A DNA stretch of 52,181 nucleotides from Pseudomonadota bacterium. Its GTDB lineage: Bacteria > Desulfobacterota > Desulfobulbia > Desulfobulbales > JAHJIY01. Below, piece after piece: positions 6,900 through 16,087 of the stretch. The notes under the pieces are model-generated. The model saw only the letters and a list, made by a program, of their open reading frames with translations. It was not told where the DNA came from and ran no database searches. The stretch lies in NCBI GenBank assembly GCA_018823175.1, contig JAHJIY010000056.1, positions 1-52,181 of the forward strand, read 5' to 3'. Position 1 is the stretch's first letter; each line of letters opens with the position of its first letter. Both the position numbers and the translations under genes were made by a program.

Positions 6900-9779
6900 T
6901 TACATACAACTTCCCTCATGCTCAATTACTGTTTTTTGCCGACAACGAAGGTATGCCTCTTGTGCCGCTTCGTATTGCGCGAGGGACTTGTAACAGTCGC
7001 CGATCTTCCGCAGAAGATTAATGTTTTCAGGCATGGCAAGAAAACATTGTTCATAAGCCGACAACGCATCTTCAAACCGCCCTGCCCCGAAAAACACATC
7101 ACCCAATTCATCCCAATACCTTGCCAAAGTACTATCAAGGGCAACAGCGTCAACAAGGGCCGCGACCCCCTTATCAAAACAACCGGCGTTGAGGGCGGCC
7201 TCCAGAACAGCAATATAGTTCTTGGTATCACTCGGGGCATAGCCCACTGCTTTTTCAAAATTGACCAATGCCGTTAAATAATCTTCCTGCTCAAAAAATA
7301 GCTGCCCGTAAGCAAAATAGATTATCGTCAACTGCTCTGTAGAGAAAAGCTCTTCCAAATTGCAGGCACCTAACTGTTCCCCCCAAAATTTTATAATCCG
7401 CCCGTTGGCTGCTACCTTATTTTCAGCACAGAACTGCTCTATTTTAGAGACATCCTCAGCTATTGCTGTTTCCAGCATTGTTCTCAGATTTGACTGCCTG
7501 GTGCTGTAACGAAATCCCTTCAGCAACATTTTCCGACAGGTGATACTATCAATCCCCTGATATTTCAGAGCAAACTCGACATACTCCTCGGCACACTTAT
7601 CAAGAAAGGCATTGATCTCCTCCTCCATGTGCGGCTCTTGACGGCGCACATCCGAAAACAATGATGCGGTCTTCTCAAAATCTCCCTGTAATGCCGCAAT
7701 TTTGCCCAGCAAAAAACAAACATCAGCGGTTGCCCCTGATTTCGCCAATTCCTCTTCCAGTATCGGTCTGGCCAACCGAATATCATCATTATCCATGTAA
7801 TGCCTGGCCAGCTCAATCCGGGATTGGTGGTTATCACCCTGCCCCTCTATCTTTTGAGTAAGAAGTCCTTCCTCTTGCAAAACATCATAGATCCCGGCGA
7901 CACGACTCAAAAAATCAGCCAGAACATCATGTCGCACCCGATTAATCTCCTGAAGACGCTCAATGCTTTTTTCAATCCAGGCCAGATATTTTCCCGGGCA
8001 CCCGCCAAGTAACTCAATGGCGACCTTCATCCGTTCGGTTCCCCTGAGGCCTTGCATCGTTACTTCCTGTAAAACCCCCCAAACCCTTGACCGATCAATC
8101 TTGCCATGCAATTTATCATTTTTTTCAATTTTCTTGCGCAACTTACCAGGCAGTTGTTCAAATTTATTTACGGGGGAACCATTTTTAATCAAACTCCGAA
8201 CGCCAAGTAAAATTTGTTCAGCCAAAATATCCGTCTTTTCAATATCATCAATCAGGACCTTTCCATCCTTTTTTATCGATGAAAATTCACCCAACAGCAG
8301 ACTAAGATCGGAATTGGCGGTTGCTTTGCTTTTTTCGTTGAGAACCCGGCCGACATTGACTTCCGACTGACAATAACGTTCTATTACCTCAGACAACGGC
8401 AGCACCGTAGTACCTTCAAGATGAGCTCCCCCTTCCGTGGCATTGACATAGTCGCCTGGATGACCGCTAATAATCGCCTCAAAGGTACGGATCATTCCCA
8501 CAAAAGAACGGTTCGTTAATACCATGCCGCCCATGGCGCCCTTGACTTGCCGTAAATCATGATTTTGCTCCACACTTTTTAGAATCGCATCCTGATTGGA
8601 TAAAACCGTATGTCCGACGTGGTCTCCCCCATCAGTAAAAGCAAGATCCTGCCCGAGAAAAACAATCGGCGAGCAGCCAAGGATAATAGAGGCATACAGA
8701 TTGAGATGGGCGACGGTACTTGCTCCGGCAAACATTAAATGACCGCCCAGTAAGGAGTTGAGCCATTTTTCCATATTGCCCTGGGAAAACATCCAATACA
8801 CCTGGCTAACCTGAAGATATTTAGGAACCTTACATATCACCCAGGGGGGACAAATCAGAGAAACATCTAAAAGCCCTTCTGCGGCGTAATCAGCATACTT
8901 CTCATAGGTAATCGGCTGCGGATCAATGGAGGCGACAAAATCAGGCACAATCCCATGGGCGATTAAGGCTGGAATAGCCGCATCAACCGCAATAATAACG
9001 GCTCGTCCCTTTGCTTGCGCCAAAAGATGAATGTTTTTATCCAACGATGGCCCTGCCGCGACTAAAATTGCAGGCACTCCTGCAAAAGCATCATGCAGAG
9101 AACCAAACATGGCATCGTGACGAATACTACTGAGTTGCCGAAAACGATTTTCCACAAAGGATTGACCAAAGGCGACCGTTGTATTACCCCCGACATTCAT
9201 CGCATTGGCAAACTGAAAAAAATCATCCCTTAGCTTAGTATATCCTGCCGGATGAAGCGCGAAAGCTCCCACATGCTCCAGGGTGTAAATTGACTCCAAA
9301 GTCAAGGCGGCGATAAACTGATTCAAAATTTTGGCCAGATCAGGCTCTGCACCTACAACCAATTCGACCCGAGGGTTGGCAATAAGCGGCGACAAATTCA
9401 TGGCGCGCATCGCCTGCACAAAAACCGCTTCATCAAGCTCAAAAATTACCATTCGACTAATATGCTTGCGTTCGGCAACAAAAGCGAGTGGGGCATAACC
9501 AAGGCCCATACCAAGAAAGGCGACAAATCCAGTGGCCTTTTCCGGAACCAACTTTAGAAATTGTCCAACTTCCATGGTAGGATTTTCTACATGATGGAGA
9601 AAAACCTCTTTACCATCTTCATCACTTATCCATAGATTCGGATCGCCCTGCGGAGATACAGTAAGTTCTCCTTTTGATTGCGGCGGCTCTTCCGTCAGTT
9701 TTCGCCAGAGCACCGGATAATGTTTTTTTAATAAGGCCAAATTCCTTATAAAATAATCAGGGGGCATTTCAATAGTCAT
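6900..9779 (-). CDS. maf: Maf-family flagellin glycosyltransferase (MAF_flag10/DUF115) with TPR tail
   Basis: Motility-associated-factor proteins transfer nonulosonic acids onto flagellin Ser/Thr residues in the cytoplasm before export. About residues 90-450 carry the Maf core: FLGMGLGYAP, then PAILVAAGPSLDKNI, VPDFVASIDPQP and FLGQDLAFTDGGDHVGHT. From about residue 660 the protein changes to helical TPR-like repeats (LLGKIAALQGDFEKTASLF; YGQLFFEQEDYLTALVNFEKA; YWDELGDVFFGAGRFEDALSAYEQCF). At 959 aa it is longer than many Maf proteins because of this tail. It is the last gene of the pse operon and adjoins its likely substrate, flagellin. Confidence 0.9.
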   Translation of the reverse strand: MTIEMPPDYFIRNLALLKKHYPVLWRKLTEEPPQSKGELTVSPQGDPNLWISDEDGKEVFLHHVENPTMEVGQFLKLVPEKATGFVAFLGMGLGYAPLAFVAERKHISRMVIFELDEAVFVQAMRAMNLSPLIANPRVELVVGAEPDLAKILNQFIAALTLESIYTLEHVGAFALHPAGYTKLRDDFFQFANAMNVGGNTTVAFGQSFVENRFRQLSSIRHDAMFGSLHDAFAGVPAILVAAGPSLDKNIHLLAQAKGRAVIIAVDAAIPALIAHGIVPDFVASIDPQPITYEKYADYAAEGLLDVSLICPPWVICKVPKYLQVSQVYWMFSQGNMEKWLNSLLGGHLMFAGASTVAHLNLYASIILGCSPIVFLGQDLAFTDGGDHVGHTVLSNQDAILKSVEQNHDLRQVKGAMGGMVLTNRSFVGMIRTFEAIISGHPGDYVNATEGGAHLEGTTVLPLSEVIERYCQSEVNVGRVLNEKSKATANSDLSLLLGEFSSIKKDGKVLIDDIEKTDILAEQILLGVRSLIKNGSPVNKFEQLPGKLRKKIEKNDKLHGKIDRSRVWGVLQEVTMQGLRGTERMKVAIELLGGCPGKYLAWIEKSIERLQEINRVRHDVLADFLSRVAGIYDVLQEEGLLTQKIEGQGDNHQSRIELARHYMDNDDIRLARPILEEELAKSGATADVCFLLGKIAALQGDFEKTASLFSDVRRQEPHMEEEINAFLDKCAEEYVEFALKYQGIDSITCRKMLLKGFRYSTRQSNLRTMLETAIAEDVSKIEQFCAENKVAANGRIIKFWGEQLGACNLEELFSTEQLTIIYFAYGQLFFEQEDYLTALVNFEKAVGYAPSDTKNYIAVLEAALNAGCFDKGVAALVDAVALDSTLARYWDELGDVFFGAGRFEDALSAYEQCFLAMPENINLLRKIGDCYKSLAQYEAAQEAYLRCRQKTVIEHEGSCM

Positions 9780-9821
9780 ATCCTAGATCCTCGCAAGGCC
9801 ACTTAACATGTTGATCTCAAT

Positions 9822-11336
9822 CTACTTTTCACCAAACGAGACCTGGCTGTAGTTAAAACTGAAATCATTTTCATTACGTTCAAGGTTGTCCGGGTCAATC
9901 ATTCTTTTTTCTTTCTTAAGCTGCTCTTCCTTGTTGGTATGCCGCTTATAACCCCCGGTTTTAAGGAGTTTACCCTCATCTAGCCCGAGGTGGAGCACTT
10001 CATTGGCCCGCTGGGCCGCCTTTTTAATCTCGGCAGAAATTTCCGCATCACTCATCTGGGTCATATTCAGACAGATATCCTGGCGCTCAGTAATAGAGGT
10101 AAGAAATTTATCCTCATCCGGGATATAGCCGTTCTCCCGGGCGTATCGATACATCTCGGTATACGGCAGGGGCAAGAGATAGCCCATACTGGGATAAACA
10201 CCATTTTCCAGACACATGTTCACCGTTTCCCAAATGGTTTCCCTGGTTTCTATCGGGTAACCAAAAATCACACTTACGTTACTGGCAATACCGACCTCCT
10301 TAAGCACTCTGATCTGCTCAGCAAAATACTCAATTTTGACCCTCTTTTTCATCATCGCCAGGATCTCTCTGTTTCCGGACTCCAGAGAAAAACCAACGGT
10401 GGTACAACCTGCCTCTTTCATCTTTCTGGCCACCGCAAGCCTTCTTTCGTATGGTTTGGAGGGATCACCCAAAAGATCGGTACGAATCGCGGCGCTCCAT
10501 TTAAATTGCAGGCCGGATTCCAAAATTGCCTCCACCATCATTTCGACCTGAGGCAAGGCGGCAAAACTTAAGTCATCCCAAAAATTGATAAAAGAAGCGC
10601 CATAACTTTCCATATTACGGCGAACCTCCGCCAAAATCTTTTCAGGAGAACGGAAACGATATGGGTCATCCCAGAAAACATAGTGACAAAAGGTGCATTT
10701 ATTAATGCAGCCCCTGGCGGTGGCAACAGGCATAGCCAGGGAATTATCATCATCAACTCCAAAGGCAAGCTTGCCCCTGGAGGTCTCAAGGTAACGAGGG
10801 ACATCAAAAAATTCCCAATTAATCATGGGAAGATCATTAATCGCACAGGCCTTGCGCTTGGCAGTCTTGACAATCTCACCGTTATCATCCCGAAAGGCTA
10901 TTCCCTCAACCCCGGACAGAGAAGTGCCACTCGCGATTGCATTAAAAACATCAAGACAGACATACTCACCCTCGCCAATAACCACGACATCAGCCGGAGC
11001 GTTTGCAAGGAAGACCTCATAACAGGAACCGGCCACCGAGTTGCCGACCACAATTTTTGCTTTTGGCTGCACTCGCCTGACGGCATGAGTGAGCCACTTA
11101 ATCCATTTATAGTGGGTGACAATAGAACCATACGCCACGACATCATATTGATTTTCTTTAAGAAAATTTTCAACATACTCATCGGAATACTCATTGATGT
11201 CGATATCCAGCAGATCAAAATCATAACCATGTTCATGGACAACAGTCATGATGTATGCCAACCCAACAGGCAACATTTTGTAAGCCGATTTTTTGCGCAG
11301 ACAGGGGTTGATAAATAAAATTTTCATATCTTTCAT
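9822..11336 (-). CDS. Radical SAM protein with B12-binding-like N-terminal domain
   Basis: A 504-aa class-B-type architecture. Residues 1 to about 160 are a cobalamin-binding-like Rossmann domain (KILFINPCLRKKSAYKMLPVGLAYI; VVIGEGEYV). From about 205 a radical SAM barrel follows, with the CxxxCxxC cluster at C210, C214 and C217 in GCINKCTFCHYVFW. The DxHxxG cobalamin ligand motif is not visible, so B12 binding is uncertain. AAGGAGG directly precedes the ATG. It lies between pseI and maf, 42 bp from maf, which suggests modification of the sugar or flagellin, such as C-methylation or methylthiolation; the reaction is unknown. Confidence 0.87.
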   Translation of the reverse strand: MKDMKILFINPCLRKKSAYKMLPVGLAYIMTVVHEHGYDFDLLDIDINEYSDEYVENFLKENQYDVVAYGSIVTHYKWIKWLTHAVRRVQPKAKIVVGNSVAGSCYEVFLANAPADVVVIGEGEYVCLDVFNAIASGTSLSGVEGIAFRDDNGEIVKTAKRKACAINDLPMINWEFFDVPRYLETSRGKLAFGVDDDNSLAMPVATARGCINKCTFCHYVFWDDPYRFRSPEKILAEVRRNMESYGASFINFWDDLSFAALPQVEMMVEAILESGLQFKWSAAIRTDLLGDPSKPYERRLAVARKMKEAGCTTVGFSLESGNREILAMMKKRVKIEYFAEQIRVLKEVGIASNVSVIFGYPIETRETIWETVNMCLENGVYPSMGYLLPLPYTEMYRYARENGYIPDEDKFLTSITERQDICLNMTQMSDAEISAEIKKAAQRANEVLHLGLDEGKLLKTGGYKRHTNKEEQLKKEKRMIDPDNLERNENDFSFNYSQVSFGEK

Positions 11337-11440
11337 TTTTCCCTCCTTAAAGCATCATACGTAACTAAGTTGTTACATATCTCAATCTGATAACGTTAAA
11401 CTCTCTATGCCTTATCGACTCGCTCAATCAAATAATATAA

Positions 11441-11460
11441 CTTTTTCCTCTGGGAAAAAG
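11441..11460 (-). terminator. Weak hairpin after pseI
   Basis: CTTTTTCC - CAGA - GGAAAAAG on the minus strand is a perfect 8-bp hairpin one base after the pseI stop, followed by TTATATTATTT rather than a clean T run. It may attenuate transcription between pseI and the radical SAM gene, giving partial termination inside the glycosylation operon. Confidence 0.45.
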
Positions 11461-11461
11461 A

Positions 11462-12505
11462 TCAAGAGATCAACGCCCAATCAAGAGGAACCCCCCTTTT
11501 CACTGCCTGCTTGACCCGCTTACCCAACAAGACATTATAAAACTTGGGAGGCAAACCTAACCCGGGCCTGATGGCCCTCATATTCTTTTCAGTTAAGATC
11601 TCTCCGATTTGCATATCTTCCACGACATAAAGTGACCGCCGGTAGCGAAGCGACTTCTTTTCTTTTTCCATAGGACAATAATTTATCTTTCCCAGTGACT
11701 GACGGACCAGCTCTGCCTCGGATACCAATTGAGACATTTCATGGGGTTCCAGAGAAAACGCCGAATCCACACCACCATCGCCCCGGTTAAGGGTAAAATG
11801 TTTTTCAATTACAGTTGCCCCCAGTGCCACCGAAGCCAAAGCAACCCCAATACCCAAAGTATGGTCCGACAAACCCACCTCACAACCAAACAGCTCCCGC
11901 ATATGCGGCAAAGTCAACAAATTACTCTCGGCCGGGGAAGCCGGGTAAGTACTTGTACATTTAAGAAGTACTATATCTTTTCCTCCAGCATTACAGGCCG
12001 CGCGGACCGCCTCATCAATCTCAGCAATGCTTGCCATTCCCGTTGATATGATCAAGGGCTTCCCTGTTGCGGCAACCTTCTGAATCAAAGGAATATCTAC
12101 GATTTCAAAGGAAGCAACCTTATAGCAGGGAACATCAAGAGATTCGAGAAAGTCCACTGCCGTTTCATCAAATGGGGTGCTAAAACAGATCAGCCCCAAT
12201 TCCCGGCAACGATCAAATATTGGTTTGTGCCATTCCCATGGCGTATGCGCCTTATCGTAAAGCTCGTAAAGCGAAGACCCGTTCCATAGACTTTGAGGGT
12301 CATTTATAACAAATTCCCCTTCTTTTAAATCAAGCGTCATCGTGCCCGCCGTATAGGTCTGGATTTTTAATGCATTGACACCACTTTTCGCAGCGGCATT
12401 TATGATTTCCAGAGCACGACTCAGAGACTCATTATGATTCCCCGACATTTCTGCTATGACAAAAGGAGAACAGCCAACACCAATTTCGATATTATTAATC
12501 TTCAC
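11462..12505 (-). CDS. pseI: Pseudaminic acid synthase (NeuB family)
   Basis: Condenses phosphoenolpyruvate with 2,4-diacetamido-2,4,6-trideoxy-altrose to form pseudaminic acid. The 347-aa protein has the NeuB barrel (FVIAEMSGNHNESLSRALEI; ALKIQTYTAGTMTL; KVASFEIVDIPLI; STGMASIAEIDEAV; GLSDHTLGIGVALASVALGA; EKHFTLNR) and a C-terminal SAF antifreeze-like domain (about 285-345; RRSLYVVEDMQIGEILTEKN). The pairing with PseG and PseB favours PseI over sialic or legionaminic synthases. The start is GTG. It follows the ATP-grasp gene with an 18-bp gap. Confidence 0.9.
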   Translation of the reverse strand: MKINNIEIGVGCSPFVIAEMSGNHNESLSRALEIINAAAKSGVNALKIQTYTAGTMTLDLKEGEFVINDPQSLWNGSSLYELYDKAHTPWEWHKPIFDRCRELGLICFSTPFDETAVDFLESLDVPCYKVASFEIVDIPLIQKVAATGKPLIISTGMASIAEIDEAVRAACNAGGKDIVLLKCTSTYPASPAESNLLTLPHMRELFGCEVGLSDHTLGIGVALASVALGATVIEKHFTLNRGDGGVDSAFSLEPHEMSQLVSEAELVRQSLGKINYCPMEKEKKSLRYRRSLYVVEDMQIGEILTEKNMRAIRPGLGLPPKFYNVLLGKRVKQAVKRGVPLDWALIS

Positions 12506-12523
12506 CGCTAGTTACCCCATACA

Positions 12524-13501
12524 TTATTTGGTAGCGAAGCAAGGCTCCGGCAATATAACCTCTTGGGCACATCGATATATTCTGGTTCCGACAGTTGGCT
12601 TTTTATATTCAGGCAGAGACACCTTGGCAGATTCACAAAGGGACCAGAGCAAATCCTGAAATCCCAAAAGATGCCTAAACATAACGGTGCTTGAAAAACG
12701 AGGATTTATCTCAAAAACAAAAGGGCCATTGGGCATACAACGTAATTGCACATTAATACTGCCGGTTAGCTCCAAGAATAACGCGATTTGTTGCAGCAAT
12801 GTGGCAATCTCGTTGTTTTCAACCAGTTCACCATTACCAGTCAGCCCCCCCTGTAATTTACGCCTGAAGGTAATGTGTCTTATTTCGCCCGTTTCAGAAC
12901 GAAATAAACCACAAGTATACTCTTCATCCTCCGGGTATAAATATTCCTGCCAAATAGCATCAGGACGTGTTTGCGCCAATTCCTCAGCAACTTTTAGCCC
13001 GGTAACAAGACTTACAGAACGGCTTCCAGCCCCGAACCGATCTTTAATCATGCATGGCAATACCGGCGGAGGCCCGGAAGACACCTTAACCGTCCAAGGT
13101 GCCGGCAGATTATGCTGTTTCAGGAAGTTTGCAGTTGCAAGTTTATCCAAACCGATAGACAAAGATTGGGGGTTGGCCATTACAATGGGATAATCATTCC
13201 ACCACCGATCATAGCCTTTTTCGTGAAACACCTTTAATTCCGGCTCTGTAACCAGAATAATTAGATCCACCGCATGTTTTTTCGCAATACCTGCCAATTT
13301 TTCAAAATATTTATCGGTATCGGCTCGCGGCACTTTTTCGCATACATCAAAAAAGACCGCGCCTGGATGGTTATCGAGCATGTCACATCCAATCAACTTT
13401 TCACAAACATTGCTCATCCGGAGTATACGCCCAATGCTGATCCCGATATCACCACCACAACCGGTAACAAGCACCGTCCCGTATTTAACCAGACCTGACA
13501 T
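12524..13501 (-). CDS. ATP-grasp ligase of the glycosylation locus
   Basis: A carbamoyl-phosphate-synthase/PylC-like ATP-grasp protein of 325 aa. The N-terminal Rossmann-like domain starts VLVTGCGGDIGISIGRIL. The ATP-grasp fold follows with PCMIKDRFGAGSRSVSLV (ATP loop), AIWQEYLYPEDEEYTCGLF, and the Mg-binding FVFEINPRFSSTVMFRHLLG. Such enzymes join a carboxylate to an amine or similar nucleophile through an acyl phosphate. An amino-sugar intermediate is a plausible acceptor. The ATG at 13501 follows AGGA at proper spacing and is preferred to an upstream TTG at 13564 that would overlap the previous gene. Confidence 0.85.
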   Translation of the reverse strand: MSGLVKYGTVLVTGCGGDIGISIGRILRMSNVCEKLIGCDMLDNHPGAVFFDVCEKVPRADTDKYFEKLAGIAKKHAVDLIILVTEPELKVFHEKGYDRWWNDYPIVMANPQSLSIGLDKLATANFLKQHNLPAPWTVKVSSGPPPVLPCMIKDRFGAGSRSVSLVTGLKVAEELAQTRPDAIWQEYLYPEDEEYTCGLFRSETGEIRHITFRRKLQGGLTGNGELVENNEIATLLQQIALFLELTGSINVQLRCMPNGPFVFEINPRFSSTVMFRHLLGFQDLLWSLCESAKVSLPEYKKPTVGTRIYRCAQEVILPEPCFATK

Positions 13502-13560
13502 ATCGTTTTGTCCTATGATAATTCTTTTTTGCACTGAAAATCCCTCTATTCGATCAGGGT

Positions 13561-14256
13561 TCAACGAACTAACACCTCTGCCAAATATGTATTTCCCGGA
13601 TCATGCCGCATCACCTCTTTCAAAAGGGGCTCAACATCATAGGAAGTATGCTGAAAAGCTAAAGTACGATTAACGGTATCCAAGACAAGCCAACTGGCTC
13701 GTCCCCCTTTATCTCGGGATTGCCCCACAGATCCGGGATTTGCAATCACTACATTATCGCGACAAGTAACAAATGGATAATGGCTATGGCCAAGAAAAAT
13801 AAAATCTGCCTCATAAGCCAAACATCTGCCAAATAATTCTTCAGGACTATCGGGGTAAATATATTGATTTTGATTCCAGGGAGCTCCATGACAAAGTTTA
13901 ATCAAAAGACCATCAACCTCAACCTCGCGGCTTTCTGGAAGGGTACGGATAATGCCGATTTCCTTCGCGCCCAACCTTTCCAACCCAACGGAAATACCAC
14001 TGCCAAAACGTTTTTTAATATCAGCCGCCATGGCGGGATTACCCATGGAGTCCAACAACATTTGTTCATGATTTCCCTGGATCATTTCAGGCGACCAACC
14101 AGCCAACATGTCAAAAACCTTCTGGGGCTGATAATAGTACCCAACCAAATCACCCAAAACAAACAGCCTCTCCACATCCAGTTTTCGCATTTCGGCCAAG
14201 ACGGCAGAAAGCGAATAGTGATTCCCATGGATATCAGAGACAATGCCAATCTTCAT
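13561..14256 (-). CDS. Calcineurin-like metallophosphoesterase (YfcE/MJ0936-like)
   Basis: A 231-aa soluble phosphoesterase with all the dinuclear metal-site motifs: SDIHGN (residues 7-12), GDLVGY, GNHEQM, a His in CHGAPW, and GHSHYPF. Family members hydrolyse phosphomono- or phosphodiesters. In this operon it may remove a phosphate from a sugar intermediate (nonulosonate pathways can have a phosphatase step) or act in housekeeping. Its start overlaps the SDR stop as ATGA, showing tight translational coupling. The physiological substrate is unknown. Confidence 0.85.
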   Translation of the reverse strand: MKIGIVSDIHGNHYSLSAVLAEMRKLDVERLFVLGDLVGYYYQPQKVFDMLAGWSPEMIQGNHEQMLLDSMGNPAMAADIKKRFGSGISVGLERLGAKEIGIIRTLPESREVEVDGLLIKLCHGAPWNQNQYIYPDSPEELFGRCLAYEADFIFLGHSHYPFVTCRDNVVIANPGSVGQSRDKGGRASWLVLDTVNRTLAFQHTSYDVEPLLKEVMRHDPGNTYLAEVLVR

Positions 14257-14972
14257 AAGATATGATCCGCGACAATTTGTGCGGCGACATCATCGGGTGA
14301 CAACAACCGGCCATCCCGCTTCAAGGAAACAAAATGGCCTTTTTCGGGACACGAATTGACGTCTGCTCCACGAATTTTCATCTGCATATCCGTATCCAAA
14401 ACACCGGGATCAACCTGACAGATCTTGAATTGTGCATTACCGGCAAACTGTTTTGCCATAACATCAAAAAACATTGCAGCCCCAGCCTTACAAGAGCAAT
14501 AAGTTGACCAACCAACTATTGGTCGCTTGGCAGCCCCGGTGCTCATATTGATAATTTTCAACTTTTTATTGTAATCCTCAACAAACCGAACCAACCTGTT
14601 GGCAATAAAAATTGGCGTCATAAAGTTTACAGAAACCGCTTTAAAAACAGCTCTCTCTTCCAGGCATCCAACCTGAGCGATAGGATCAACAATGGCGGCA
14701 TTATTTATGTAAATAATTTCAGAGAAATTCTCCTGCTGACTAATTTCGCCTATAATGCTGAGCAAAACGTTTACCTTCTCCTGTTGCATGGGCTTTGCCA
14801 GATCCCAACGAACTAATTGGAACCTCCTTTCAGGATCACGTGCATGATCTAACTGCTCCTGAGTAAAACTCCGACCGATCCCTACCACCCAGCAATTAGA
14901 ACAATTGGTGAGCCTTTGATAAAAAGCCAAGCCCAAACCTCTAGATATGCCGGTCACAACTACGAGTTTCAA
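14253..14972 (-). CDS. Short-chain dehydrogenase/reductase of the glycosylation locus
   Basis: A classical SDR of about 239 aa. The fold begins immediately with LKLVVVTGISRGLGLAF (cofactor loop TGxxxGxG), has INNAAIV, and the active-site Tyr-Lys pair in WSTYCSCKAG. The frame stays open upstream to 15173, overlapping pseG. The TTG at 14972 is chosen because it begins the domain, has GAGGA/GAGA upstream, and leaves a 37-bp gap after pseG. It may reduce or epimerise a sugar intermediate; the substrate is unknown. Its stop overlaps the phosphoesterase start. Confidence 0.8.
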   Translation of the reverse strand: MKLVVVTGISRGLGLAFYQRLTNCSNCWVVGIGRSFTQEQLDHARDPERRFQLVRWDLAKPMQQEKVNVLLSIIGEISQQENFSEIIYINNAAIVDPIAQVGCLEERAVFKAVSVNFMTPIFIANRLVRFVEDYNKKLKIINMSTGAAKRPIVGWSTYCSCKAGAAMFFDVMAKQFAGNAQFKICQVDPGVLDTDMQMKIRGADVNSCPEKGHFVSLKRDGRLLSPDDVAAQIVADHIL

Positions 14973-15009
14973 AATATCTCTCAGTCCTCTAATTCCAGGG
15001 AAACGATCT

Positions 15010-16050
15010 TTAAAAAAATCCCTCAATCCATGACAATCCATGCCCAGCCATGACAGCAAGGGCGGCCGCACTAACTTTTTCCAAACGAGGAACGTCATTA
15101 ACAGTACCTGCAATAATTTCAGCCAGATCTTCACATGAGATATCTTCAGCTTTCCCGGCATACAGGATGGCACCTTTTCGTGCCACAGCCTCGGTAGTCT
15201 TCAATTGATTTTCTGCCGTCACCATTGTTATGGCTGGGAGCCCAAGATAACAACGCTCCCACATGGCCCCCCCTCCGGCGCCTATGGCAAGATCAGCCCG
15301 GGCCATCAGTTCTGCCATATTCGCAACCTGCCGGTGACAGGTAACATTCGGCAATTGACCGGACAACTGCTCAATCTCTGGTTTATAGGGGTTTGCAGCT
15401 CCACACACCACTTCAAAAACAATATCAGGTCGATCAAAGATCGACACCGCCTGCAAAGCCTTTAATGTCTCGTTGGTTGGGTCACTACCACTAAAAAAAA
15501 CCATTATTCTTCGAACATCACCTATCACCCGAGGCAACCGTTCTTTCCATTCTTGAAATTCAGGCCGCAACAAAACATACCTTGGACCACAAAGTTGCTT
15601 ACATGTCGATGGCACTAAATTTTCATATCTTTTTTCCATGCCTTCATATAAATTTTGATCAAGCAATAAGTCGCAATCGTGAGGGCGATTGGCCAAATCA
15701 TCTATAACCATTATCTGCCGCGCATATCCTCGTAGTTGGCTTTCCCACTCTCTATCAAGGCTATAATGATCCACAACCAACCAATCACAATCGTGCTTAC
15801 ACCCCATAACCTCTTTGGTCTGCGACGCATCAACTCTTTGACTGATTAAGTCATCACAGGGTTGCGCCAGAATATGCACCTTGTATCCTTTTTGCCTGAC
15901 AGTTGATGCGATGTTGCCTTGCAAGTCACAACAGATAAAGTTAACAGTTGCCCCTCTTACTCGTCTTAATTCATCAGCCAAGGCCAGACAGCGCATGACA
16001 TGCCCTGTCCCGATCAAAAAAGAACTATCCACTCGAAAAACAACTTGCAT
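15010..16050 (-). CDS. pseG: PseG: UDP-sugar hydrolase of pseudaminic acid synthesis
   Basis: Releases UDP from UDP-2,4-diacetamido-2,4,6-trideoxy-beta-L-altropyranose to give the free sugar for PseI. The GT-B-like protein begins MQVVFRVDSSFLIGTGHVMRCL, with the family GTGHVMRC catalytic-His motif. Later come MVIDDLANRPHDCDLLLDQN and GAGGGAMWERCYLGLPAITMV. The start at 16050 gives 346 aa; a GTG six codons upstream is possible but lacks a ribosome site. No fused acetyltransferase domain is present. Confidence 0.9.
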   Translation of the reverse strand: MQVVFRVDSSFLIGTGHVMRCLALADELRRVRGATVNFICCDLQGNIASTVRQKGYKVHILAQPCDDLISQRVDASQTKEVMGCKHDCDWLVVDHYSLDREWESQLRGYARQIMVIDDLANRPHDCDLLLDQNLYEGMEKRYENLVPSTCKQLCGPRYVLLRPEFQEWKERLPRVIGDVRRIMVFFSGSDPTNETLKALQAVSIFDRPDIVFEVVCGAANPYKPEIEQLSGQLPNVTCHRQVANMAELMARADLAIGAGGGAMWERCYLGLPAITMVTAENQLKTTEAVARKGAILYAGKAEDISCEDLAEIIAGTVNDVPRLEKVSAAALAVMAGHGLSWIEGFF

Positions 16051-16087
16051 AACACCCACACCCGACACGATGAAAAGACAAGTAGAT

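Noticed and set aside
11363-11425. GTCGATAA on the minus strand before the radical SAM gene
   Set aside because: Only 3 of 8 matches at the -35 position with correct spacing; insufficient for a promoter call.
14973-15173. Upstream extension of the SDR frame to 15173
   Set aside because: The extra 67 codons overlap pseG in another frame and carry no SDR sequence; the domain begins at the TTG at 14972.
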